In this document: one piece after another, positions 16,075 to 25,424 of the stretch | Layout: the number at the start of each line of letters is the position of its first letter | Numbering within the stretch: position 1 is the first letter of the stretch | Origin: Chitinophagaceae bacterium | Lineage (GTDB): Bacteria > Bacteroidota > Bacteroidia > Chitinophagales > Chitinophagaceae | Assembly (NCBI GenBank): GCA_947455215.1 | Contig: CANGNA010000047.1 | Location: forward strand, 1 to 34,748 | Length of the DNA: 34,748 nucleotides | Direction of reading: 5' to 3' | The notes under the pieces: model-generated | Seen by the model: only the letters and a program-made list of their open reading frames with translations | Databases searched by the model: none | What the model was told of the DNA's origin: nothing | Position numbers and translations under genes: made by a program

Positions 16075-17280
16075 ATGAGAGATGCATTTATAGCCGATGG
16101 CCTGCGTACGCCGGTTGGTAATTTCCGTGGTTCGTTATCCGGCATCCGGACGGATGATATGGCAGCATGGGTGTTGAAAAAATTGGTAGAAAGAAATCCC
16201 AATATACCTGCAGCCGCTATAGATGATGTGATCATGGGTTGTGCCAACCAGGCCGGTGAGGATAACCGTAACATAGCACGTATGGCCTTGTTGCTGGCCG
16301 GGATACCCTACAGTGTGCCGGGCGAAACCGTGAACAGGCTGTGTGCGTCGGGCATGTCGGCGGTGATCAATGCAGCGCGTGGTATTTATGCCGGTGATGG
16401 TGAGGTGTTCATAGCTGCAGGTGCTGAGCACATGACGCGTGGCCCATGGGTCATCTCTAAAACATCTCAGCCTTTTGGCCAGGATGCGCAGATGTATGAC
16501 AGCAGCTTTGGCTGGCGTTTCATCAACCCCAAAATGCACGAGATGTATGGTACTGATGCTATGGGTATGACGGCGGAGAACCTTGCAGAAATGTACAATA
16601 TCAGCCGTGAAGATCAGGACCTGTTTGCCTACCGCTCTCAGATGAAAGCTGCTGCCGCGCAAGCCAGCGGCCGCCTGGCAGAAGAGATAGTTGGTGTAGA
16701 GATACCCGGCAAGAAGGGTGCTGTGACCATTGTAGATACCGACGAATTTATAAAGCCTACTACTACGACAGACATTCTTGGCAAGCTGAAGCCATCGTTC
16801 AAGAAAGATGGTACAGTAACGGCGGGTAATGCATCGGGCCTGAATGATGGCGCGGCGGCATTGTATGTAGTATCAGAGCAGGCCATAAAGCAATATGGTA
16901 TAACACCTAAGGCACGTATTGTGAGCAGTGCTGTGGCCGGTGTGGAGCCGCGCATCATGGGTATTGGCCCAGTGCCTGCTACACAGAAGGCATTGGCCAA
17001 GGCAGGGCTTACCATCAATGATATAGACATTATAGAGCTGAACGAGGCGTTTGCTGCACAGGGACTTGCCGTAATGCGCAACCTGGGCATTGCCGACGAT
17101 GATAGCCGTGTGAACATAAACGGTGGTGCTATAGCAATAGGCCATCCGCTGGGTATGTCTGGTACGCGCATCGTTAACTCTGCAGCTATAGAGCTGCACA
17201 AGCAGAACAAGCGCTATGCGCTATGCACTATGTGTATAGGCCTTGGTCAGGGTTATGCGGTGATAATAGAGCGCGTTTAA
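16075..17280 (+). CDS. pcaF: Thiolase, 3-oxoadipyl-CoA thiolase type
   Basis: This 401-residue enzyme has exactly the usual PcaF/PaaJ length. Catalytic residues are Cys90 (LCASGM), His357 (GHPLG) and Cys387 (CIGLGQG). Segments MYDSSFGWRFINPKM, YNISREDQDLFAYRSQ and TAGNASGLNDGAAAL are close to 3-oxoadipyl-CoA thiolases, which split 3-oxoadipyl-CoA into succinyl-CoA and acetyl-CoA at the end of phenylacetate and catechol breakdown. No other paa or pca gene is in the window, so it may instead serve as a general acetyl-CoA acyltransferase. A near -7 motif TACTTTTA lies at 16040-16047. Thiolase is certain; substrate is inferred. Confidence 0.9.
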   Translation: MRDAFIADGLRTPVGNFRGSLSGIRTDDMAAWVLKKLVERNPNIPAAAIDDVIMGCANQAGEDNRNIARMALLLAGIPYSVPGETVNRLCASGMSAVINAARGIYAGDGEVFIAAGAEHMTRGPWVISKTSQPFGQDAQMYDSSFGWRFINPKMHEMYGTDAMGMTAENLAEMYNISREDQDLFAYRSQMKAAAAQASGRLAEEIVGVEIPGKKGAVTIVDTDEFIKPTTTTDILGKLKPSFKKDGTVTAGNASGLNDGAAALYVVSEQAIKQYGITPKARIVSSAVAGVEPRIMGIGPVPATQKALAKAGLTINDIDIIELNEAFAAQGLAVMRNLGIADDDSRVNINGGAIAIGHPLGMSGTRIVNSAAIELHKQNKRYALCTMCIGLGQGYAVIIERV

Positions 17281-17337
17281 ATTTTTAATCGCTCAATGGC
17301 TTAATAGCTGAATGGCTCAATGAGCGCAATGAATTTG

Positions 17338-17364
17338 AAATGCCGGGTGGAAGCCCGGCATTTT
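17338..17364. terminator. Shared terminator between thiolase and DNA glycosylase
   Basis: AAATGCCGGG and CCCGGCATTT form a 10 bp stem around TGGAAG, followed by TTG on the plus strand. It lies between two converging genes and ends two bases before the glycosylase stop codon, so it can act on both, with the better T run on the plus strand. Confidence 0.8.
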
Positions 17365-17366
17365 GT

Positions 17367-17972
17367 TTATAGGCCCTTTCCCTTGCTCACATACTTATTC
17401 CCCTTTATGGAGAAGCGATATGGTAGCGTTGCATCTTCTTCGGCGTAGGCTACACCGACACGGGTTCCTACTATAATATCCCGCGGTTTTATTTTGATAC
17501 CGCGATCTTCTATATAAATGTTGTTGCCGGAGAGTGATGTGCCGGTAAGGGCAGTGTTGATGCCGAGGGCTGCGCTCATAGCCCCCGGGCCAGCTGTTAG
17601 TGCTGGTGTCAGCTTTTCTTTCTTGCGGCGTAGCAGCATGTCTTCTACGCCCTCCAAAGGTTCAACGGCACGTATCAGTACTCCGCTTGGTGTTCCTTCA
17701 ACATTGGTAATCACGTTGAACAAGTGATGGATACCATAGCACAGGTATATGTAGGCCACGCCGCCCTCCATATACATCACCTTAGTACGTTCGGTGAGCC
17801 TGCCCCCAAAAGAATGTGCTGCCTTATCATGTATGCCGGCATATGCCTCTGTTTCCACGATCATGCCTGCTGTACGAATGCCATCGATATTAGTGACAAT
17901 GACCTTGCCCAAAAGCTCCCGGGCTATTTTGACAACGTCTTTTCGGGTGTAGAAGGATCGTGGGAGCTGCAT
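17367..17972 (-). CDS. DNA-3-methyladenine glycosylase (AAG/MPG type)
   Basis: This 201-residue enzyme cuts alkylated purines such as 3-methyladenine and hypoxanthine from DNA to start base excision repair. The active-site stretch VETEAY holds the catalytic Glu42 and base-stacking Tyr44, followed by KAAHSFGG. GGVAYIYLCYGIHHLFNV (residues ~70-87) and VLIRAVEPLEG (~97-107) are also family hallmarks. This is the mammalian-type AAG family, distinct from the AlkA and Tag families. TAACTTTG on the minus strand at 18006-18013 is its likely -7 element. Single-gene unit. Confidence 0.94.
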   Translation of the reverse strand: MQLPRSFYTRKDVVKIARELLGKVIVTNIDGIRTAGMIVETEAYAGIHDKAAHSFGGRLTERTKVMYMEGGVAYIYLCYGIHHLFNVITNVEGTPSGVLIRAVEPLEGVEDMLLRRKKEKLTPALTAGPGAMSAALGINTALTGTSLSGNNIYIEDRGIKIKPRDIIVGTRVGVAYAEEDATLPYRFSIKGNKYVSKGKGL

Positions 17973-18005
17973 ATATTACTAACATAAGAACACAACAAGT
18001 GCTAC

Positions 18006-18013
18006 CAAAGTTA
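18006..18013 (-). promoter_or_regulatory. -7 promoter element of the DNA glycosylase gene
   Basis: On the minus strand TAACTTTG matches TAnnTTTG, 33 bases before the ATG at 17972. The distance is right for a promoter. No clear TTG lies upstream, where the DUF3667 gene ends. Confidence 0.5.
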
Positions 18014-18036
18014 TGCCATGTGTTCATTTTGATACT

Positions 18037-19059
18037 TTAGTTAAGATGAGCCATGGCGTTGATATAAAACAGTAGGGACAACGTAATAAATATAGCTGTA
18101 AAGAACACAGACTGTATGAGCCATTTAATAGCAGTTTTGAACCATCCTTGTTGGTAAAACTGATACATGGCCGCATACAGATACACATACATACCCACAG
18201 TAACAACCATGCCGAGGATCTGTAAGACAGATAGTACCACACTATTTTCTACGTCTATCATATTGATGGCCTGCAGCAATATACCGAACACGAACACTAC
18301 GCAGTAAAAGTGGATGGCAAACACAGCGTGGGCAACAAAGTATTGCTGCTTTTGCCGTAAGTACATGAGCCAGAGCAGCAGCGCAAACAGCGGGAGAGAA
18401 ATAAAGAATATTTTGGACAGAGAGTGAATGAACTGTTCATTTAGCTGCTCCATGAACCGGTTAGGGTCTCTATGATATACCGTAGATAGCCTGGCCATAT
18501 TGCGGTACAGGAAATGGTCGAAGCCGCTTAGTTTCCTGGCTGATGTGTCGGGGAGGGAATGCTGAATTGAATCGAACACGCGTGCGCCATCGCGTGGATA
18601 TACCTTTCCGAAGTTGAGATACTCTACAGACTCGTCTGTGCCAGGTATTGATACCTTGCTGTAGCCAATTCGTTTGCCGGGATTATGTTGTTCCAGGCTA
18701 TCCCTGAATCGGGCAACCTCAGGTGTAGTATGCTCGTGTTTACCCAATAAGCTGAAGGTGACCAGAAAGAATATAGCCGAGTACAACAGGTACATGCGGA
18801 TAGGATTGAGGTATGAAGCTCTGCGTCCCTTAGTATATTCTTTGGCCAGGAAGCCGGGTTTGGTTAGTACGTATCTCAGCGAGTCGAAGAACTTGCCATC
18901 GAAGTGGGTTACATCTTCGAAAAAATGGCGGATGATGTGCCATGCGTTTTCCCTGGGTTCGTTGTTTTCCTGTCCGCACACGTGGCAGAAATGGCCGTGC
19001 AATACGGCGCCGCAATTAAGGCAGATGTTTTCTTTTCGTTCGTGGTGATGACGTGACAT
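18037..19059 (-). CDS. DUF3667 membrane protein with N-terminal zinc ribbon
   Basis: This 340-residue protein begins with a His/Arg-rich stretch and a short zinc ribbon, CLNC (residues 13-16) and CHVC (25-28). The DUF3667 signature follows (HIIRHFFEDVTHFDGKFFDSL, then LTKPGFLAKEYTKGRRASYLNPIRMYL). There is one membrane helix near residues 90-108 and a cluster of about four from ~215 to the end. A predicted loop of about 100 residues joins them. DUF3667 is common in Bacteroidota and has no known function. TATTTTTA on the minus strand at 19064-19071, a one-mismatch -7 element, ends four bases before the ATG, which again suggests a very short leader. Confidence 0.88.
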   Translation of the reverse strand: MSRHHHERKENICLNCGAVLHGHFCHVCGQENNEPRENAWHIIRHFFEDVTHFDGKFFDSLRYVLTKPGFLAKEYTKGRRASYLNPIRMYLLYSAIFFLVTFSLLGKHEHTTPEVARFRDSLEQHNPGKRIGYSKVSIPGTDESVEYLNFGKVYPRDGARVFDSIQHSLPDTSARKLSGFDHFLYRNMARLSTVYHRDPNRFMEQLNEQFIHSLSKIFFISLPLFALLLWLMYLRQKQQYFVAHAVFAIHFYCVVFVFGILLQAINMIDVENSVVLSVLQILGMVVTVGMYVYLYAAMYQFYQQGWFKTAIKWLIQSVFFTAIFITLSLLFYINAMAHLN

Positions 19060-19138
19060 GTGCTAAAAATAGTAAAAGCCTATGTTTTGTGCATGGTCGG
19101 GGGGCGTTTCTTTTAAAATAGTGGTGGTGTATAAATAA

Positions 19139-19163
19139 TAGAGCGCCTATATAAGGCGCTCTA
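19139..19163 (-). terminator. Terminator hairpin of the RND efflux operon
   Basis: TAGAGCGCCT (19139-19148) and AGGCGCTCTA (19154-19163) form a perfect 10 bp stem around five bases. On the minus strand it is followed by TTATTTATAC, a weak U tract. It lies 21 bases beyond the pump gene's stop codon. Confidence 0.75.
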
Positions 19164-19184
19164 TCAGGCTGGTAGTTAATAAGC

Positions 19185-22100
19185 TCAATTTGTTGTCAAG
19201 TGCTCAATATCCGTACCCTCACCGCGCTGTTTTCTTTCAAGGGCTTTTTTGCCGTAGGAAATGCGACAGATGATGACGAACAGCACAGGCACAATAAAGA
19301 TGGCCAGCGATGTGGCTGCCAGCATGCCGCCAAACACGGTAAAGCCTATGGTGCGGCGGGCAACTGCTCCTGCGCCTTCAGCAAGTACCAATGGTAATAC
19401 ACCAAGTATAAATGCCAGTGAGGTCATGATGATCGGGCGCAGACGCAGGCGTACTGCCTCGAGGGTAGAGCGGATAAGCTCTTCCCCGGCATCAACGCGC
19501 TCTTTGGCAAATTCTACGATCAGGATGGCGTTTTTAGCAGAGAGGCCGATAAGCGTTATCAATCCTATCTGTGCATACACATTATCGGTAAGGCTGGGCA
19601 CGAAGGTGAGCGTCAGTATTGCTCCGAACGCGCCAACAGGCACCGCAAACAATACAGAGAATGGCACAGACCAGCTCTCGTATAACGCCGCCAGGAACAG
19701 GAACACAAATGCTATGGACAGCATGAAGATGTAGATGGAGGTATTACCCACATGTACTTCTTCATAGCTAAGGCCGGAGAAGTCGTACCCATAGCCGGCC
19801 GGCAGGGTGCGAGCCGCAATGCGTTTCAGTGCTTCGATAGCCTGGCCACTGCTGTATCCTTTTTTAGGAGAGCCATTCACCTCGGCAGAACGGAAGATGT
19901 TGAAGTGCGATATTAGCGGAGCTGTTTCGATAGGATTGTATGATACCAGCGTGCTCATAGGCAGCATCTGTCCTGCCTGGTTACGCACGTAGTATTTATC
20001 AAGGTCGGTGATGGCCATCCTGTAGTTGGTGTCGGCTTGCACCATTACGTGGAAGTTACGGCTGTAAAGGCTGATATCATTAACATAAAAGCTACCCATG
20101 TACGTTTGTATAGCGCTGAATACCTCTGATATATTGACGCCCAGCTTCTTGGCTTTTTCACGGTCTACGGTAAGGCTATAGCTTGGCGTGTGCGCACCAT
20201 AGAAGCTGAAAGCACTACCTATGGCTGAATCCTTATTAGCCTCAGCAACAAAGTTACGGACCACCTTTTCGAAGGCACGAACATCGTCGGAAGTTTCCTT
20301 TTGCTGTATCTGTATACTAAAGCCGGCGGTCTGGCCAAGGCCCGGTATAGGAGGTGGCGATATTACTACCACATTGGCTTCTTTCAGGCCAGCTTCAGCT
20401 ATACGTTTCTTCAGTACATCGATGATGTTAGGCACTTGCTCGTCGGGTTTGGTACGTTCATCCCATGGTTTCAGCTGACAGAAGATGGAGCCGGCGTTGG
20501 ATTTGGTGGAGAAGGTCACAACGTTCAGTCCGCCCAGTGCGGCGAAGTGGCCTACGCCCGGTGTTTCGCCAACTACCTTCATTATCTTTTGCAGCACTTC
20601 GAGTGAGCGGGCTGTTGAAGAAGCCTCGGGCAATTCGTAAGTAATGAAGATACGGCCTTCATCCTCTGTAGGAATGAAGCCTGTAGGCTTTTGCTTGAAG
20701 AGCAGTACTGTGCCAATGCACAAGCATACCAGCAGTATAACCACGAGCTTACTGGCCTTGATAGACCAACGTACGCCATGGGTGTACCTGTCTGACAACC
20801 GCTCGAACCAATTATTAAAAAGATAGAACAATTTGTTGAGGCCTTTTGCTTCTCTAGTTACGCGCGACTTGCGCAACAACATGGTACACAATGCCGGGGT
20901 AAGCGACAAGGCCACAAATGCCGATAGCACGACGGAGATGGCGATGGTAACCGCGAACTGCTGGTAGAGGCGGCCCACTATACCGGGAATGAACCCTACC
21001 GGAACGAACACCGCAGCCAATATCAGGGCGATAGCTACTACAGGACCAGATATATCTTTCATGGCCTGCGCAGTTGCTTCCCGCGCGCTCATACCCTTAT
21101 GGTCTATGTAGTGCTGCACGGCTTCCACCACCACAATGGCATCATCCACTACTATGCCGATGGCCAGGATAAAGCCAAACATGGTAAGGGTATTGATGGT
21201 AAAGCCCATGGGGATAAAAAAGATAAAGGTGCCTACGATAGAAACAGGTATGGCCAGTATAGGGATAAGCGTAGCGCGCCAGTTTTGCAGGAACAGGAAC
21301 ACCACGATGGCTACAAGGCCCAGTGCTTCGAGCAAGGTGATGACCACCTCGTGCATAGATACCTTCACGACGGTTACCGATTCGAATGGTACGCTGTAGT
21401 CGATGTCTGAAGGGAAGGTCTTTTTCATTTCAGCCAGCTTGGCATAAACACCTTCGGCTGTTTCCAATGCGTTGCTGCCCGGTGCCTGGTATACGAGGAG
21501 GTAAGATGCGCGCCTGCCGTCGACGAAGGAGTTGCTGGCGTAGGCGAATTTACCCAGCTCTACTCGGGCCACATCTTTCAGGTACAACATCTGGCCGGTG
21601 CCGGGCAGTGTTTTGATGATGATGTTCTCGAAGTCTGTTACCTTATTGATGCGGCCATTCACCAAAAGGCTGTACTCGAATACCTGCGTACTTTGTTGTG
21701 GTGGTACGCCTACGGAGCCGGCGGCCACCTGCACATTCTGCTCGGCAAGCGCGCTGGTCACATCGCTGGCTGCTATACCGTATTCCGCCAGCTTGTCGGG
21801 TTTCAGCCACACACGCATACTGAAGTCATCGGTACGACTGAAGATATCGCCCACTCCCTTTACGCGCAGCAGGGCATCGCGCACAAATATGTTGGTATAG
21901 TTATCTACAAAAGTTACGTTGTGTGATCCTTTGGGTGAATACAAAGCTACCAGCATCAGGATGCTCGGGTTCCTTTTTCTTACTGTAAGGCCCAGGCGTT
22001 TTACTACGTCGGGCAGCTGTGGTGTGGCGATGCTTACGCGGTTCTGCACGTCGAGCGTGGCTACATCGATGTTAGTACCTACGGAGAAGACGGCGTTGAC

Positions 22101-22370
22101 ACTCATCTGCCCGTTGCCGGTGCTGTTACTCTGCAGGTACTGCATGCCGGGCGATCCGTTGATCTGCGCCTCTACCGGGGTGGCCATGGTCTGCTCCACC
22201 GTCAGTGCATCGGCACCGGTAAACTGGCCTGTAACCTGTACCGTTGCCGGTGTGATCTCCGGATACTGGCCTACGGGTAGATTAATGATACATATGGTAC
22301 CCACCAGCAGCAACACAATAGATATGACTATTGCAGTGACCGGCCTTTTTATAAAAACATCTGCTATCAT
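19185..22370 (-). CDS. RND multidrug efflux pump permease (HAE1/AcrB type)
   Basis: This 1061-residue inner membrane pump has the full AcrB layout: 12 membrane helices and two large periplasmic loops. The N-terminus (ADVFIKRPVTAIVISIVLLL) and PVGQYPEITPATVQV are classical. The proton-relay aspartates Asp409 and Asp410 sit in GIVVDDAIVVVE, and the helix-10 lysine is in LSAKNAILIVEFAKE, so the pump should be active. It exports hydrophobic drugs or metabolites using the proton gradient, together with the adaptor and TolC-like channel encoded upstream. A strong Shine-Dalgarno GGAGG lies 10 bases before the start, 36 bases after the adaptor stop. Substrate unknown. Confidence 0.96.
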   Translation of the reverse strand: MIADVFIKRPVTAIVISIVLLLVGTICIINLPVGQYPEITPATVQVTGQFTGADALTVEQTMATPVEAQINGSPGMQYLQSNSTGNGQMSVNAVFSVGTNIDVATLDVQNRVSIATPQLPDVVKRLGLTVRKRNPSILMLVALYSPKGSHNVTFVDNYTNIFVRDALLRVKGVGDIFSRTDDFSMRVWLKPDKLAEYGIAASDVTSALAEQNVQVAAGSVGVPPQQSTQVFEYSLLVNGRINKVTDFENIIIKTLPGTGQMLYLKDVARVELGKFAYASNSFVDGRRASYLLVYQAPGSNALETAEGVYAKLAEMKKTFPSDIDYSVPFESVTVVKVSMHEVVITLLEALGLVAIVVFLFLQNWRATLIPILAIPVSIVGTFIFFIPMGFTINTLTMFGFILAIGIVVDDAIVVVEAVQHYIDHKGMSAREATAQAMKDISGPVVAIALILAAVFVPVGFIPGIVGRLYQQFAVTIAISVVLSAFVALSLTPALCTMLLRKSRVTREAKGLNKLFYLFNNWFERLSDRYTHGVRWSIKASKLVVILLVCLCIGTVLLFKQKPTGFIPTEDEGRIFITYELPEASSTARSLEVLQKIMKVVGETPGVGHFAALGGLNVVTFSTKSNAGSIFCQLKPWDERTKPDEQVPNIIDVLKKRIAEAGLKEANVVVISPPPIPGLGQTAGFSIQIQQKETSDDVRAFEKVVRNFVAEANKDSAIGSAFSFYGAHTPSYSLTVDREKAKKLGVNISEVFSAIQTYMGSFYVNDISLYSRNFHVMVQADTNYRMAITDLDKYYVRNQAGQMLPMSTLVSYNPIETAPLISHFNIFRSAEVNGSPKKGYSSGQAIEALKRIAARTLPAGYGYDFSGLSYEEVHVGNTSIYIFMLSIAFVFLFLAALYESWSVPFSVLFAVPVGAFGAILTLTFVPSLTDNVYAQIGLITLIGLSAKNAILIVEFAKERVDAGEELIRSTLEAVRLRLRPIIMTSLAFILGVLPLVLAEGAGAVARRTIGFTVFGGMLAATSLAIFIVPVLFVIICRISYGKKALERKQRGEGTDIEHLTTN

Positions 22371-22406
22371 GAGATATGTTCCTCCAGGATATTATTTCGA
22401 TACTTG

Positions 22407-23582
22407 TTATTTTTTTGCACCCAATGTTACCAGTGAGCCATCGTGTAGTTTCTGCACGCCGTCTACTATAACACTGTCGCCAATTTCAAGGCCGCTTTTT
22501 ACGATCACTCTGTCGGCTATTACGGCACCCAAAACTATTTTCTTTTGTATAGCATGTGGTGCTACTGTTGGTGCGGGAGCTTTCTTATTATCAGCGGTGC
22601 CAGGGGCTGCTATGGCAGTATCCTTTTTTATGTAGACGAAGTATTCGCCCATCTGCTCGGTCACCGCCTTTAGCGGAATGATCATCTGTTCCTGGTTGTC
22701 TGTATTGCGTACACGCACCTTAGGGCTCATGCCTGCGCGCAATTGGCTACCCAGGTTGGGGAAGGTCAGGCGAACCGTCATGCTGCCGGTCTGGGGGTTC
22801 ACGCCTCTGTCCATAGTATATATCTGGCCTACTGCGTTGTACATCGTATTGTCTGGCAGCTGCAAGGTAAACACAGAATCGGCCAGGGTAGTTTTAGACT
22901 GTTGCAGGGTAAGGAACCGGCCTATCTGTTTTTCGTTGATCAGGATATCTACCGCCATTGGGTTCTCTGTAGATATGGTATTGAGTATGGTAGTGCTGGG
23001 CGAAACAGATGCGCCTTCACGCACCTGTGATATCCCTATCGTGCCATCGAACGGTGCACGGATAACAGAGTAGTTGAGATCTGTTTGTGTTTTTACAGCG
23101 TCCTGCTTGGCGGCGGCCAGTTGGTTCTTTGCGTTTTGCAAAGTAGTCAGTGCATGGTCGAGTGTCTGCCTGGCCACAGCATCATGCTCGTTCAGGTATA
23201 TATACCTGTCTGCATCTTTCTGTGCCTGTGCCAGGTTGGCCTCTGCCACCTGTATGCTGGCCTTGCTCTGGTTCACGCTTGCCTGGTATTTGCTTACGTC
23301 TATCTGGTACAGCTTCTGGCCTTTGATTACATGCGCGCCATCTTTAAAGAAGATGCCCGTTACATACCCTTCTGTTTGGGCGCGGATATCTACCTGGTTC
23401 ATGGCTACCACAGTGCCCGGATACATGTCGTAGTAGGTAGCTTTCTCGGGCGTTACTACATAGATATTTACCGGCACGGGCTGCGATGCGGGGTTAGGTG
23501 CTTCGGCTTTCTTATCTCCGCAGGAAGTAAGTATAGCAGTTACTGCGGCAACCGCTCCGGCTATCAGAAAGGACTTATTCAT
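22407..23582 (-). CDS. RND efflux periplasmic adaptor (membrane fusion protein)
   Basis: This 391-residue lipoprotein links the pump to the outer membrane channel. The frame is open up to 23684, but the ATG at 23582 gives a proper lipoprotein signal with lipobox LTSC at about residue 20, so this start is chosen. The family layout follows: strand motif MYPGTVVAMNQVDIRAQTEG, lipoyl half (YQIDVSKYQASV), alpha-hairpin at about residues 95-160, second lipoyl half (VIRAPFDGTIG) and beta-barrel (RLTFPNLGSQLRAGM). The C-terminal membrane-proximal domain carries a Pro/Ala-rich insert near residue 340. Middle gene of a tolC-adaptor-pump operon. Confidence 0.95.
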   Translation of the reverse strand: MNKSFLIAGAVAAVTAILTSCGDKKAEAPNPASQPVPVNIYVVTPEKATYYDMYPGTVVAMNQVDIRAQTEGYVTGIFFKDGAHVIKGQKLYQIDVSKYQASVNQSKASIQVAEANLAQAQKDADRYIYLNEHDAVARQTLDHALTTLQNAKNQLAAAKQDAVKTQTDLNYSVIRAPFDGTIGISQVREGASVSPSTTILNTISTENPMAVDILINEKQIGRFLTLQQSKTTLADSVFTLQLPDNTMYNAVGQIYTMDRGVNPQTGSMTVRLTFPNLGSQLRAGMSPKVRVRNTDNQEQMIIPLKAVTEQMGEYFVYIKKDTAIAAPGTADNKKAPAPTVAPHAIQKKIVLGAVIADRVIVKSGLEIGDSVIVDGVQKLHDGSLVTLGAKK

Positions 23583-23662
23583 TAGTTTGGTTTCCTTTAT
23601 CATTTTCGCAATTATTATTGCTTGTATTTTTTTTCTTATGCCCTGCCGCAGGAACCCCGACC

Positions 23663-23680
23663 CTCGTCGGCTGAGCCGAG
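23663..23680. repeat. Small hairpin in the tolC-adaptor gap
   Basis: TCGGC (23667-23671) and GCCGA (23675-23679) form a 5 bp stem with a TGA loop, flanked by CTCG and CGAG words. The surrounding 60 bases are more GC-rich than the rest of the gap. It might be an intercistronic stability element or the remains of a dispersed repeat; the evidence is thin. Confidence 0.3.
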
Positions 23681-23732
23681 ACACGGTAAAGGGAGGTGCT
23701 ATTTGCGCGCCACATTATCTAACTTCAACTCT

Positions 23733-25103
23733 TTAATCGACTACAATTTCTCCCATTGACTTTTCCAGGTCTATTTTGCTCTGCAGCAACTGGAACAAGG
23801 CATTGAGGTAATTGATTTCTGAACTTTGCAGGTCAGACTCCGCCACAATAACATCCAGATACGCTTTTATGCCCTCGGAGTATTGCAGCTTCACTATGTT
23901 ATATACTTCGCGTGCCATGGCCACATTGTCAGACTGTGCATGGAAGTTGTACAGGTTGCTTTTGTAATTGGCCAACGCGCTTTGATACTCGCTATAAATA
24001 TTCAACTTCAGGTTCACTTCATCCCAATCTATGCGCTCCTCCTGTAATTTAGATTTGTGGATATTGTCCAGTCGTTTAAAGCCCGTGAACAGCGGTACAC
24101 TTAACTGGATGCCGATAAGTGAGTTAGGATATGCTTTGTCGTAAAGGTCCTGGAACTGGTAGCTGAGGTATTGATAGTTGTAATTGTAGAAGGCGGATAT
24201 AGTAGGTATCATACTGTATTTATAGTACGATGTGGCCGACTGTTGTATGTGGCGTGTCAATTGTAATTGCTCATATTCTACGCGCCGTTCTACTCTTAGC
24301 ATAGCAGACGTATCGGCCAATATATTGGCAATCATCTGTGCGGTGTCAAAATTGACTGTTATCTGTTGTTCTGCAGGACTACCCATCAATAGCTTCAGTT
24401 GAGCATACTTAGCTTTTAATTCCTCGGAGGCTGTTTTGAGTTGCGAGAGCGAATTGTTGATGGCAATGGTAGCCTGTTTAAAATCTACCTTGTCTGATAT
24501 GCCGCTTACATACCTGTGATAGGCATCGTCTTTGTTCTTCCGCAACCGGGCTGTATCTTCTTTGTACACGTTGATGCGCTCTACTGACAGCAGCACATCG
24601 TAAAATGTCTTGGTCACCTGGGCCACCAGGTCTATCTTGGCAGACCTTGTATTGGTACTGGCCAGCTGAACGGTAAGGTTGGCGGTGCGGCTGGCCAGTA
24701 ATACATCGGGGCTAAATATATTCTGGGTGGCGGCTACGGCAGGGGTGGAGGTGAAAGGAAGGCCGGTATTGGCTTTGGTTATGTTGCCGTTCAGGTTCAG
24801 AAAAGTAGTAGGCAATTGAATATAGTGCTGGTAGTTAGCAGTTCCGGTTACCTGCGGCAGAAATCCGGACAATGCTATTGAGCGGTTGGCCCGGGCAATA
24901 TCTTCATCGATCTTTGATTGGTTAACAGCAGGCTGATTTTTAAGTGCATAGGCAATACACTGCTCCAGGGTAAAGGTTTGTAAACTGCTGTCGCCACGAG
25001 CGGTCAGGTGCCTGGTGTCGTTGGTGCCATTTACCTGGGCGGATATATTAGAAAACGATAGCGTTGCGATAAAAAATATCAAAACACGTTGTAGCATAAG
25101 CAT
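23733..25103 (-). CDS. TolC family outer membrane efflux protein
   Basis: This 456-residue protein has a signal peptide ending near SNISAQ and the TolC/OEP pattern. FTLEQCIAYALKNQPAV opens the first repeat, with long helical coiled regions and LSGFLPQVTGTANYQ. The second repeat includes SEGIKAYLDVIVAESDLQSSEINYLNALFQLLQSKIDLEKSMG at the end. It forms the trimeric exit duct of the RND pump. It is the first gene of the operon, with its promoter at 25148-25155. A gap of 150 bases containing a small hairpin separates it from the adaptor gene, which is long for this tight operon. Confidence 0.94.
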   Translation of the reverse strand: MLMLQRVLIFFIATLSFSNISAQVNGTNDTRHLTARGDSSLQTFTLEQCIAYALKNQPAVNQSKIDEDIARANRSIALSGFLPQVTGTANYQHYIQLPTTFLNLNGNITKANTGLPFTSTPAVAATQNIFSPDVLLASRTANLTVQLASTNTRSAKIDLVAQVTKTFYDVLLSVERINVYKEDTARLRKNKDDAYHRYVSGISDKVDFKQATIAINNSLSQLKTASEELKAKYAQLKLLMGSPAEQQITVNFDTAQMIANILADTSAMLRVERRVEYEQLQLTRHIQQSATSYYKYSMIPTISAFYNYNYQYLSYQFQDLYDKAYPNSLIGIQLSVPLFTGFKRLDNIHKSKLQEERIDWDEVNLKLNIYSEYQSALANYKSNLYNFHAQSDNVAMAREVYNIVKLQYSEGIKAYLDVIVAESDLQSSEINYLNALFQLLQSKIDLEKSMGEIVVD

Positions 25104-25424
25104 GTGCTTGAGTGGTAGTACTCTTTATAGAGGAACAAAAAACGATACAAAGGTATTTTTTAGCTGACACATAGATGTACCTACCTTTATTGATTTTGTT
25201 GATATGCGGTGCGGACGGGCGGAGTTAATATCTATCTGACAGTATTACAACCACATACGTTGTCCGTCGCTGTTTTCGATACTCGTATTTTAGGGAAATT
25301 TTGGCATTTGCCGTCCTGGTCTAGGTATACAAGGCCGTCATCTTAATTTCCTGTGAATGCTTTTACCGATATAAAACTACTTTATTCACTTATATTATTA
25401 CTTTCGCAAGGTAAAAATGGATAC
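25104..25424. other. Divergent intergenic region, 321 bases
   Basis: This gap separates the minus-strand efflux operon from the plus-strand polysaccharide locus. It contains the -7 element of the efflux operon (25148-25155) and, on the other side, TACTTTCG at 25399-25406, a one-mismatch -7 element for the lipoprotein gene at 25425. A GTG-initiated extension of the lipoprotein frame begins at 25353 but looks like non-coding leader. I see no palindrome strong enough to call an operator and no RNA gene. Confidence 0.6.
25148..25155 (-). promoter_or_regulatory. -7 promoter element of the RND efflux operon
   Basis: On the minus strand TACCTTTG matches TAnnTTTG, 44 bases before the tolC-like start codon at 25103. 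No TTG is found at 19-21 bases upstream. As the only consensus match upstream of the three-gene operon it is the best promoter candidate. Confidence 0.55.

Noticed and set aside
17290-17326. Short repeats of ATGGCTCAAT/ATGGCTTAAT with CGCTCA...TGAGCG ends after the thiolase gene
   Set aside because: Too short and irregular for a repeat array; the real terminator lies just after it.
19141-19161. CRISPR-like repeat
   Set aside because: It is a single hairpin at the end of the efflux operon, with no repeated units.
25353-25424. GTG-initiated extension of the lipoprotein gene
   Set aside because: It overlaps the likely promoter motif at 25399-25406 and would place the lipoprotein signal internally.
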